Notes: generated by a model not told the origin, from the sequence alone. A stretch of 5,284 nucleotides of DNA from an uncultured Chthoniobacterales bacterium (GCA_955652855.1 CATPCN010000383.1:1-5284); one strand, 5' to 3'; positions 1 through 5,284 are shown, numbered from the stretch's first letter. A program made the numbers and translations.

Positions 1-445
1 CGACGGCCATCTTGAAAATCTGCCGCATGTCCCATCGCAGATGAGCAACCGTGCTGTAGGAGAGACCGGATGCGGCTTTTTCATCGAGCAGGGTCTGGAG
101 CTCATCCCGGCTGAAACTGCCGAGAGTGCGCTCCGAGAAAACGGGCACGAGATGCACCCCTAGGCGCTCCTCGTTCGTCATCGCCGTCGAGCGTTTCCAC
201 TTCCGCTGATAGAACGGCAAGTACGTGTGGTTCACGAACTCACCCCACTTCGCGGAAGCGGACGGGGCTTGGCCCCGAGCGTTGATGGGTGCGAGAATCG
301 CATCCAGTTCACCCCTAGCTTGAGCCTTCGCCATCTTTGAAACGCACCCGAGAGTGCGCTTTCGCCGATGATTGTCTTCCCACCACTGGGCAATCCACTT
401 TCCATCGAATTTCTTTAAACTTCCTTGCTGGTACCGCTTTCGCAT
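1..445 (-). CDS. Tyrosine recombinase (phage-type integrase), N-terminal part, cut by the left window edge
   Basis: The frame opens with an ATG at 443-445 and stays open for 148 codons to the left edge, so only the N-terminal part is visible. It begins MRKRYQQGSLKK. Residues about 1-55, with the WIAQWWEDNHRRKRTLG stretch, look like an arm-type DNA-binding region. Residues about 65-148 look like a SAM-like core-binding domain, with HTYLPFYQ, KRSTAMTNEERL, a GLSYSTVAHLR segment and the IFKMAV end. The catalytic domain with its R-H-R-Y residues would lie beyond base 1 and cannot be checked. Enzymes of this family cut and rejoin DNA at attachment sites to integrate or excise mobile elements. The gene starts 13 bases after the stop of the excisionase-like gene, an arrangement typical of xis-int pairs. 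Its ribosome binding site is weak (GAGAAA). An earlier ATG at 460-462 is in another frame. The family call is firm; activity is unknown. Confidence 0.9.
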   Translation of the reverse strand, partial: MRKRYQQGSLKKFDGKWIAQWWEDNHRRKRTLGCVSKMAKAQARGELDAILAPINARGQAPSASAKWGEFVNHTYLPFYQRKWKRSTAMTNEERLGVHLVPVFSERTLGSFSRDELQTLLDEKAASGLSYSTVAHLRWDMRQIFKMAV

Positions 446-458
446 GATGTTTTCTCTT

Positions 459-779
459 TCATGCGTCCACGGCGTCAACTTCTGGCGATGATCGGATCGT
501 ACCACTAAACCTGTGTTCATTTGCTTTGATCCATTCATCGAGCGTCGAACGACGAACCAGGCGACGCCGTCCAAGATTGAGCGAAGGAAGAGGCTGCGTT
601 CCGTGTACCTTTCCGTTGATGAGGTTGTGCACGTGCGCCTTTGAGCACCGCAGCTCGCGCGCGACGTCGGGAACGGTAAGAATGCGGGGCGCTGCCGGGG
701 GCGGAGTTGTCAGAGAAGTGTCAATGCTCTCGACATCCGGCGTCTGCCGCATCGGAATTTGGGAATGCGTACGCTGCAT
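459..779 (-). CDS. Excisionase-type helix-turn-helix DNA-binding protein
   Basis: This 106-residue protein has a disordered, Pro/Thr-rich N-terminus (about 1-31) and then one small DNA-binding domain (about 32-89). The domain reads RILTVPDVARELRCSKAHVHNLI, then a wing-like LNLGRRRLVRRSTLDEWIKA, the usual pattern of MerR-like excisionase (HTH_17) domains, in which the DEWI helix ends the fold. Such proteins either act as recombination directionality factors that favour excision or control transcription of nearby genes. Its place 13 bases ahead of a tyrosine recombinase gene, on the same strand, supports an excisionase role. I chose the ATG at 779 because AGGAG (787-791) lies 7 bases before it. 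An in-frame ATG at 797 would add six residues but has no good ribosome binding site. The open frame continues upstream to 1043, but that extension lies inside the TPR gene and is low-complexity. Fold and context are solid; the excisionase function is inferred. Confidence 0.82.
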   Translation of the reverse strand: MQRTHSQIPMRQTPDVESIDTSLTTPPPAAPRILTVPDVARELRCSKAHVHNLINGKVHGTQPLPSLNLGRRRLVRRSTLDEWIKANEHRFSGTIRSSPEVDAVDA

Positions 780-786
780 CTCTTCG

Positions 787-791
787 CTCCT
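787..791 (-). promoter_or_regulatory. Shine-Dalgarno AGGAG that sets the start of the HTH gene
   Basis: On the minus strand AGGAG is followed by seven bases (CGAAGAG) and then ATG at 777-779. This favours the 106-residue product over the six-residue longer form starting at 797, because the motif would then lie inside that coding sequence. Confidence 0.7.
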
Positions 792-832
792 ACCCATAGC
801 TAAGCCGAGTATGGAAAATATCGGACGGGGCG

Positions 833-841
833 GAAAGATAA
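833..841 (-). promoter_or_regulatory. TTATCTTTC motif upstream of the HTH gene
   Basis: In the 68-base gap between the TPR gene and the HTH gene, the minus strand reads TTATCTTTCCG. The same nine bases occur on the plus strand at 2271-2279 in the divergent region. Shared placement next to the regulator gene suggests a possible operator. The match is short, and the motif is neither palindromic nor otherwise recognised. Confidence 0.25.
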
Positions 842-847
842 ATGACG

Positions 848-2254
848 TTAAAGGGATTTGGACGGAAGACGCAATGCCGTGAGGATGGCTTGAAAGTCCG
901 GGCGAAGTCTCAACGGGTCCAGAATCGGCCACGCGTCCAGCCACAGCACAAGCGGATGACGGTGATTGTAAGCATGCTCCAGAGAGATCACCGCGTTCTC
1001 CGGCTCCCCAAATCCGATGCAGGCGAGCGCTGCCTGAAACCAATCCACGTCGGGATCAATCTTGGCGATAAGCTCTTTAGCCCAGCGGCACATGAAGCTG
1101 CGTTTCTTTTTCGTGATTTTGGTCGCTTTGCACGCGCACAAAGCCCCCAGACCGGGCATGATCCAAGACGCCTTTTCATCCACCAATAGCTGTATTCTTT
1201 CGTAGTGGCCCAGGGCATCGTCTGGACGATCGAGAGCCAGGCACAACGCACTGAGCATTACGCGGGTGAGCCAATAGTTTCTGTCGAGCTTCAGTGCATT
1301 CGTAAGTACCTGCTCGGCCTCTTCAAACCGGCGCATGGCATAGAGGTACAACCCGTATGCCGCGTGAGCCTGCGGACTTTCGACGCGCTCTGCGGCCGAG
1401 ACCCTGGCTAACTCCAGCGCTCGTTCCCTCTGATTCGTCGTCAAGAGAAACGCTGGATACCAGTAGTAATTAAGCGTCTGAGCCTTGTCCAGGCGGAGCG
1501 CTGCGTCAAATTCTTCATTGGCTTGCTGCAACTCGCCCATGCAGAGCAATGCCGCGCCGCGTGCCGCATGGGTGTGCCAATCGTCAGGATTCAGGGCAAT
1601 GGCATCCCGCACAATCTGGCAGGCCACCGAGAGTAATTCAGGCGTGGGGGTGGACCGGCTCAAATACACCGACATTGCGCAGAGCGCCTCCACCAAGCCG
1701 ACATGGGCAGGGACATGGCTTGTCTGCGTTAGAGCAACATCGTGCAAATAACGGAGTGCCTCCGACAGAGCCTCGGGGGATTTCTGAGCCAGGTAGTGGC
1801 TGCCGAGGCGAAACTTCTGGCTTTCAGGATGATTCGGATTGTACGAGAACAGAGGGCGATATGCTTCGCCGGGCGGCAGTTTGATGCGCTTGTCTCGCGG
1901 CGGCTCCCGCAGCAGAATCATCACCCGATCTTCGCGTCCATCATTGCCGTAGTAGTTTCTAAGCGCCTTACGCAGATTGCTCGCCGTAACGCGGACGTCG
2001 GTTGACTCGTCTTTCGTGAATTTCTCGCCGAAAAGTTCGCGGCCAATGATATCTTCAGTGGTCTTCTTGCCCTTCAGCGCTCGTCGCACCACGAGAGAAA
2101 GAAAGTCCGCCTGATTGGGAGCGGCGGCGAATCGGTTACCGGCCAGCATGCGCTCAAGCTGGTGCACTATTTCGCTAGTTGGCGGAGTGGCTTCGTCGTT
2201 GGCAGACATAGCGGACAAAGGCCGATCCAGCCATTGTATGTCTGCCTCCGGCAA
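848..2254 (-). CDS. Probable cytoplasmic regulator: winged-helix-like N-terminal domain plus TPR repeats
   Basis: The protein has 468 residues and no signal peptide or membrane segment. Residues about 27-136 resemble the DNA-binding-like N-terminal domain on many acidobacterial TPR proteins: QLERMLAGNRF, a FLSLVVRRAL helix, the DIIGRELFGEKF turn, then DVRVTASNLRKALRNYY. Residues about 150-350 are helical TPR-like repeats; the clearest are near 222-256 (ARGAALLCMGELQQANEEFD), 290-324 (AYGLYLYAMRRFEEAEQVL) and 326-353. The C-terminus, WPILDPLRLRPDFQAILTAL, is a common ending of such TPR regulators. I infer a one-component regulator in which the TPR part binds a protein or ligand. It is transcribed away from the coupling-ATPase gene and toward the HTH and integrase genes, a fitting place for a controller of both. 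The start is a TTG, chosen because GGGAGG lies 10 bases upstream; the in-frame ATG at 2209 has no such site. A purely scaffolding TPR role is also possible. Confidence 0.8.
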   Translation of the reverse strand: MPEADIQWLDRPLSAMSANDEATPPTSEIVHQLERMLAGNRFAAAPNQADFLSLVVRRALKGKKTTEDIIGRELFGEKFTKDESTDVRVTASNLRKALRNYYGNDGREDRVMILLREPPRDKRIKLPPGEAYRPLFSYNPNHPESQKFRLGSHYLAQKSPEALSEALRYLHDVALTQTSHVPAHVGLVEALCAMSVYLSRSTPTPELLSVACQIVRDAIALNPDDWHTHAARGAALLCMGELQQANEEFDAALRLDKAQTLNYYWYPAFLLTTNQRERALELARVSAAERVESPQAHAAYGLYLYAMRRFEEAEQVLTNALKLDRNYWLTRVMLSALCLALDRPDDALGHYERIQLLVDEKASWIMPGLGALCACKATKITKKKRSFMCRWAKELIAKIDPDVDWFQAALACIGFGEPENAVISLEHAYNHRHPLVLWLDAWPILDPLRLRPDFQAILTALRLPSKSL

Positions 2255-2309
2255 CGCGCTTTAACCTCCCTTATCTTTCGGGAAACTCAGACCCGGAACA
2301 TGATGAGCC
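2255..2309. promoter_or_regulatory. Divergent intergenic region with possible operator sequences
   Basis: These 55 bases separate the divergent TPR-regulator and coupling-ATPase genes, so promoters for both directions must lie here or inside the flanking genes. A small palindrome, TTTC-GG-GAAA, occupies 2276-2285. An overlapping imperfect inverted repeat pairs TTCGGG (2277-2282) with CCCGGAA (2292-2298), with one bulged G. TTATCTTTC at 2271-2279 recurs in the gap upstream of the HTH gene. I found no convincing -35/-10 pair in either direction. An operator role is inference. Confidence 0.35.
2265..2270 (-). promoter_or_regulatory. Strong Shine-Dalgarno GGGAGG supporting a TTG start
   Basis: On the minus strand GGGAGG is followed by ten bases (TTAAAGCGCG) and the TTG at 2252-2254. 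The next in-frame ATG, at 2207-2209, is preceded by GGCCTTTGTCCGCT, which has no ribosome binding site. This decides for the 468-residue form over one of 453 residues. Confidence 0.65.
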
Positions 2310-3742
2310 ATGGACGCGATCACGCGACTCGATACGCCGCTCTACCGATTCTCGGAGACGGATGCCTGGCGGCTCAGGGATGCATTTGAGGGAACACTGA
2401 TTACGGGTTCTTCCGGCTCCGGCAAGAGCAGTAGCAGCGGCAAGAACATCGCGGACAGCTTCTTGCGCGCGGGAATGTCCGGCCTCGTGCTAACGGCGAA
2501 GGCTGAGGAAGCCGACAACTGGATTGCCTACGCGAAAGCCTGCGGTCGCGAGGATGACTTGATCCTCTTCAATGCCGAGAGCGGCCATTGCTTCGATCCG
2601 ATTTTCTACTCCTGGAACAGGCCGGGACGCGGGGCCGGTGATCTTGAAACCATCATCGACTTGTTTTCGACGCTAATGTCGATCGGCAAGAAGGAAGTCG
2701 GCCACGGCCACGACCCGTTCTGGGAGCGTGGCAACGAACAACTCATACGTAACAACATCAAGCTGCTCGACCTCGCCGGTGAGCGAGTCTCCATCGCCAA
2801 CATCGACCGAGTGATCAAGTCTCTCCCGACGCGCGTCCCGGAGAGCATGAGGAAGAAGCGTGGCAGAAGGAATCCTATTGCGCCTCGCTCATCAACGCCA
2901 TACGCCAGCGCAAGGACACGCTTACGCAGGAGCAATGGAGCGATCTCGACTTTGCCACCCAGTACGTTTTCAAAAAGTGGCCGGCCTTCGACGACCGCCC
3001 GCGCAGTTCGCTGGAGATGACGTGGGCGGGCATGGCGGACAAATTCCTTTTCAACCCGTTCAATCGACTGTTTTGCAGCGGCAAGTGTACCTTCATCCCG
3101 GAAATGACGACGCGGCAAAACAAGATCGTCATCGTCGATTTCCCGATGCTTGAATACGGTCACGAAACCGGAAGGCTGATCAATGTCCTCATCAAGCTGG
3201 TCTTCCAGCGAGCCTGGCTGCGCCGCAAGGTGTCGGAAGCGCCGACGCCGGTCTTTCTCTGGCAGGATGAATTCCAGTATTTCGTCACGCGTTGGGACAA
3301 CTTCTTTCAGCAGACCTGCCGGGGTGCGCGCGTGGCGGTGGTTTGCCTGACGCAATCGATCTTGAACCTCTCTGAAGAACTGGGCGAACCACAGCCTGGC
3401 TCAAAGACCAAGGCGTTTCTTGGCAATCTTATGCTGAAGATCTTCCATCAGCAGAATGACCCCGACACCTGCACGTATGGTGCGGAGCAAATCGGCAAGC
3501 AGTACAAATATCTCGACAGCTACAACATGGATGCCACCGGCCGCGCCACCGCTGGCGGTGCGCAACAGCTCGTGTACAACGTCGAGCCTATTACGTTTTC
3601 GCAGCTCATGAAACCCGATGGGACGAGCCCGCTTTCGACCGCCATCGTGTATCAGGGAGGCAAAACTTTCAACGCAGCCGTCACAAGGGAAAACCCGCAG
3701 GCGCGCAACTACCTCACCGTGGCTTTTTCGCGTGACATTTAA
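2310..3742 (+). pseudogene. Type IV coupling protein (VirD4/TraG-like conjugation ATPase), split by a frameshift
   Basis: Coupling proteins are hexameric ATPases that deliver the relaxosome and DNA to a type IV secretion channel at the inner membrane. The first part, from the ATG at 2310, holds Walker A as GSSGSGKS (residues 33-40), then LVLTAKAEEADNW, the DLILFNAESGHCFDP strand region and DPFWERGNEQLIRNN. Family-like sequence in this frame ends at SLPTR (residue 175, base 2834). It resumes in another frame at 2837 with PGEHEEEAWQKES and runs to the TAA at 3740-3742. The second part contains KIVIVDFPMLEYG, Walker B as FLWQDEFQYF (Asp-Glu near residues 320-321) and the AVVCLTQS motif (Gln near 349). 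Joined, the product would be about 477 residues. There is no N-terminal membrane anchor, unlike typical VirD4. The ATG at 3017 is internal. The shift may be a real mutation, a sequencing error or, less likely, recoding. The family call is strong; whether the gene works is uncertain. Confidence 0.85.
2832..2839 (+). other. Frameshift point within the coupling-ATPase gene
   Basis: The upstream frame encodes SLPTR up to 2834; the downstream frame encodes family-like PGEHEEE from 2837, leaving two bases (GT) between. This fits loss of one base or gain of two. The downstream frame is open from 2783, just after a TGA at 2780-2782, and the upstream frame stays open to 3020. The exact position rests on where the sequence looks like the family. 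No X-XXY-YYZ slippery heptamer is present at the junction. Confidence 0.7.
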
Positions 3743-3763
3743 CAAACAAAGGAGACCAAACAA

Positions 3764-4588
3764 ATGTCCAGCAATCCTGTTTCTGCGCAAGGCGGACCGA
3801 ACGCGAATACGACGATTCAGCACATGTATCAGATGGGGATGCGGATCGCCCAGAACGTGTGCAGTATCGTCACCACGCCAATCGAATACGCACTGCGGCC
3901 GTTTTTCGGGACGAGGTATTTCGACCCGATCCAAATGCTATTTACCTGGCTCTTAATGATGTTGCTGCCGCTTCTTGGCACGACGGCCAGAGCCCTTCGT
4001 TTCGGGGCCGGGGCGCATGCATCGACCGGCCTGATTGGACTCGCCACACTATCGATCCTGTTCTTCGTCAGTCAGGCGATTCACGGCCCGCGCATCTGGC
4101 GGCGCATGATCCACATGGAGCGCGAGCAGCACAGTGAATACGAGGGAGACGCCCTGCCGTTTTTCGCACTGCTGCCATTCGGCGGTTCGTTCTGGCTGGT
4201 CCGCATTCTGTGGGAGCCAGCGCTCGTCGCCGTGCTGGGAATTGCATTGCGTGTGATTCGCGTTATCGACCGCCCGGCGATGGTTTATCTCCTCGTCGCG
4301 GCTGTCCTTCTGTCCTTCAAAAACTTCCTGTCCTGGTATCAGTGCTGGCTGCATTTGCGCATCCTGATGGATGCCAAATTCGCAGGGCCCCTGGTCGCCA
4401 AGGCAGCCACCGGCAAGGCGACTGAAAAGGAACTGGCCCAGGTGCATATGGCCGGGTTCCCCAAGAGCGTACCGGTGGACATCAGGACGGCGGCCATCGC
4501 CGAAATGGCCCCCAGGATGCCGAGCCTGCCGCCGGAGATTGCGAGCCTCATTTCGCCGCTGGAGGCGGAGGCCCCACACGCCGCTTAA
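3764..4588 (+). CDS. Multi-pass membrane protein of the transfer operon, possible partner of the coupling ATPase
   Basis: I do not recognise a named family with certainty. The 274-residue protein has a polar N-terminus (about 1-50). Likely membrane segments follow at about 55-77 (IQMLFTWLLMMLLPLLG), 87-106 (LIGLATLSILFFVSQAI), 143-165 (FWLVRILWEPALVAVLGIAL, with charged residues, so less sure) and 171-190 (AMVYLLVAAVLLSFKNFL). A charged loop with RIWRRMIHMEREQHSEYEGD lies between the second and third, and a soluble tail of about 75 residues ends the protein. It starts 21 bases after the coupling-ATPase stop, with AAGGAG about nine bases before the ATG, so the two genes are surely co-transcribed. 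Because that ATPase has no membrane anchor of its own, this protein may tether it, as a separate-chain version of the VirD4 membrane domain. That role is inference. No signal peptide or catalytic motif is evident. Confidence 0.8.
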   Translation: MSSNPVSAQGGPNANTTIQHMYQMGMRIAQNVCSIVTTPIEYALRPFFGTRYFDPIQMLFTWLLMMLLPLLGTTARALRFGAGAHASTGLIGLATLSILFFVSQAIHGPRIWRRMIHMEREQHSEYEGDALPFFALLPFGGSFWLVRILWEPALVAVLGIALRVIRVIDRPAMVYLLVAAVLLSFKNFLSWYQCWLHLRILMDAKFAGPLVAKAATGKATEKELAQVHMAGFPKSVPVDIRTAAIAEMAPRMPSLPPEIASLISPLEAEAPHAA

Positions 4589-4603
4589 GACCCCACTCAA
4601 GGC

Positions 4604-4643
4604 GCGGCCCGGCATAGCGCCCACGAACGCGAAGCCGGGCCGC
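4604..4643. repeat. GC-rich inverted repeat between the membrane-protein gene and the next gene
   Basis: GCGGCCCGGC (4604-4613) and GCCGGGCCGC (4634-4643) are perfect 10-base inverted arms around a 20-base loop. Inside the loop GCG (4617-4619) can also pair with CGC (4628-4630). No run of T follows, so this is not a classical intrinsic terminator. It ends five bases before the AGGAG of the next gene, so as RNA it could protect the upstream message or influence translation of the small downstream protein. Confidence 0.6.
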
Positions 4644-4662
4644 TCTCTAGGAGTGAACTCTC

Positions 4663-4995
4663 ATGGCACTACTCGATTTCATGAAAAACCGGCCCCAGCA
4701 GCAAACGGCGGCCAAACCCGCCGCGGAAACGCCCAAGCCAGAGGCCCAAAAAGACGTTACCAAGGTGCTTTCGCCCGCCGAGCTAGCCAAGTTCAGGGAA
4801 GTGGGAGAACGGCTCCAGAAAGCCACGGCGCATTCCCGTGCCGGCACACAGCCACCGGCGGCGGGCGATGGCGGCAATGCCGCCCTGCTGCAGAAGCAAA
4901 ACAACCAGGAAAGGACGCAAGCCGCGTTAAGCCCAACCGACCATTTCAAGGGGCAGACGGCCATCCAGAAAAGGGCGCGCGGATGGGAGCGGTAA
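4663..4995 (+). CDS. Small, probably disordered Gln/Ala/Lys-rich protein of the transfer operon
   Basis: This 110-residue protein is of unknown function. The start is well supported by AGGAG (4649-4653) nine bases before the ATG. It begins with a short hydrophobic, possibly amphipathic segment (MALLDFMKNR). A Gln/Ala/Pro/Lys-rich low-complexity linker follows (about 11-30), then one likely helix (about 37-55, SPAELAKFREVGERLQKAT), another polar region and a basic tail (IQKRARGWER). There is no signal peptide or membrane span. It lies 74 bases behind the membrane-protein gene on the same strand, with the GC-rich hairpin between. I recall similar short MALLDF-type proteins near conjugation genes in acidobacterial elements, but could not check this. 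A small accessory transfer protein is a guess; coding status itself is fairly sure from the ribosome binding site and position. Confidence 0.72.
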   Translation: MALLDFMKNRPQQQTAAKPAAETPKPEAQKDVTKVLSPAELAKFREVGERLQKATAHSRAGTQPPAAGDGGNAALLQKQNNQERTQAALSPTDHFKGQTAIQKRARGWER

Positions 4996-5003
4996 TGGTG
5001 GGT

Positions 5004-5225
5004 TTAGCCCTTGGCCCGCAGGCTGGCTTCGAGTTCGTTACACAGGCGGTAAATGGCCTCCGCCTCTGCTGGATTGATGGGTCTATCGCCCCCACCGGGC
5101 AGACTTTCGAAGCGGTCGAGTTGACGCCTTGTGCGCTCGATATAGGCGAGTCCTTCCTCGACGGACATGCTTTCAAAGTCCGGCAAAAAGAGGGTCAAGG
5201 ATTCATCGGTCGGCCCGGCTGTCAT
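5004..5225 (-). CDS. Small acidic hypothetical protein
   Basis: This 73-residue protein is not recognised. It is acidic and soluble, with a short hydrophobic stretch (LTLFLPDF, about 10-17). Two probable helices follow: SVEEGLAYIERTRRQLDRFE (about 21-40) and PAEAEAIYRLCNELEASLRAK (about 52-72), joined by a Gly/Pro loop (LPGGGDRP). A two-helix hairpin that binds a partner protein would fit, but nothing shows which partner. The ATG is at 5223-5225, preceded by AAGG only four bases away, a poor ribosome binding site. However, an open frame from the right ends in a TGA overlapping this ATG (ATGA), which could allow translational coupling. It faces the plus-strand operon, with the two stop codons 8 bases apart. 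Its normal amino-acid composition argues for a real gene. Confidence 0.6.
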   Translation of the reverse strand: MTAGPTDESLTLFLPDFESMSVEEGLAYIERTRRQLDRFESLPGGGDRPINPAEAEAIYRLCNELEASLRAKG

Positions 5226-5284
5226 AAAACCTTAACTTTCATATGCGCGCGTTCCATGGTACAGGGAAATGGCCGCAAGGACAA
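5222..5284 (-). CDS. Possible C-terminal end of an upstream gene entering from the right edge
   Basis: On the minus strand one frame is open from the right edge for 20 codons, ending MERAHMKVKVL and a TGA at 5222-5224. That stop overlaps the ATG of the small acidic gene as ATGA, the usual sign of coupled genes in an operon. Twenty codons are too few to recognise a product, and such an open stretch could occur by chance. A plus-strand ATG at 5243 is also open to the edge for 14 codons, so direction here is not settled. Confidence 0.28.
   Translation of the reverse strand: MSLRPFPCTMERAHMKVKVL

Noticed and set aside
445..462. Integrase start at the ATG overlapping the HTH stop (460-462)
   Set aside because: It is not in frame with the integrase; it yields MKEKTSCESG, which bears no resemblance to the family. 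The ATG at 445 gives the expected MRKRYQQGSLKK.
780..1043. Long upstream extension of the HTH gene (194-residue form)
   Set aside because: From 848 upwards it lies inside the TPR gene on the same strand in another frame. The extension is compositionally odd, and AGGAG at 787-791 marks a start at 779.
2825..2845. Programmed -1 frameshifting in the coupling-ATPase gene
   Set aside because: The direction fits, but there is no slippery heptamer or obvious stimulatory structure at the junction, and joining is needed for any functional product. Mutation or sequencing error is simpler.
2606..3355. 249-codon minus-strand open frame over the coupling-ATPase gene
   Set aside because: It is antisense to clear Walker A/B-bearing coding sequence, is Arg/Leu-rich with no recognisable domain, and spans the frameshift only because GC-rich DNA has few stops.
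3017..3742. A separate gene starting at the ATG at 3017
   Set aside because: The frame is open from 2783, and family-like coupling-protein sequence already runs from 2837. The ATG is an internal Met in LEMTWAGMADK, with no good ribosome binding site.
3401..3934. 177-codon minus-strand open frame crossing the junction of two plus-strand genes
   Set aside because: It overlaps both genes and the ribosome binding site between them, and its Arg/His-rich translation shows no domain.
4049..4624. 191-codon minus-strand open frame over the membrane-protein gene
   Set aside because: The sense strand encodes clear membrane helices behind a strong ribosome binding site. The antisense product is low-complexity and would start inside the GC hairpin.
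4604..4650. Intrinsic terminator after the membrane-protein gene
   Set aside because: The stem is strong, but the following bases (TCTCTAGG) contain no T-run, and a well-positioned gene follows on the same strand.
5243..5284. A plus-strand gene starting at the ATG at 5243
   Set aside because: Only 14 codons are visible, with no ribosome binding site before the ATG. The minus-strand frame here has better support from the ATGA overlap.

Overview
The window looks like the junction between the integration module and the transfer module of an integrative conjugative or mobilizable element. The host is probably a member of the Acidobacteriota. That assignment is from memory, without a search: the integrase N-terminus, the N-terminal domain of the TPR protein and the coupling-ATPase sequence all resemble proteins I associate with that phylum. 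The DNA is moderately GC-rich and densely coding. No rRNA, tRNA, CRISPR array or insertion sequence is visible.

Left half (1-2254), all on the minus strand, in transcription order: a 468-residue protein with a DNA-binding-like N-terminal domain and TPR repeats (848-2254, TTG start); a 106-residue excisionase-type helix-turn-helix protein (459-779); and a tyrosine recombinase (start at 445) that runs off the left edge after its core-binding domain. Gaps of 68 and 13 bases suggest one regulator-xis-int transcription unit.

Right half, plus strand: 55 bases from the TPR gene and divergent from it lies a VirD4/TraG-like coupling ATPase (2310-3742). It has a clear Walker A and Walker B but is broken by a frameshift near base 2835. 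It is followed by a membrane protein with about four transmembrane segments (3764-4588), then a GC-rich hairpin, then a small Gln/Ala/Lys-rich protein (4663-4995). These three probably form a transfer operon. The coupling ATPase has no N-terminal membrane anchor, so the membrane protein next to it may supply one; this is inference.

Right edge: a small acidic protein on the minus strand (5004-5225) ends 8 bases from the plus-strand operon, facing it. An open frame enters from the right edge and overlaps its start codon as ATGA, suggesting a second minus-strand operon beyond the window.

Reading as a whole: the TPR/DNA-binding protein is well placed to control both the divergent transfer genes and the downstream xis/int pair. 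A 9-base motif (TTATCTTTC) shared by the two intergenic regions next to this gene is a weak hint of a common operator. The frameshift in the coupling ATPase means that, unless it is a sequencing error or is bypassed, this copy may no longer transfer itself.
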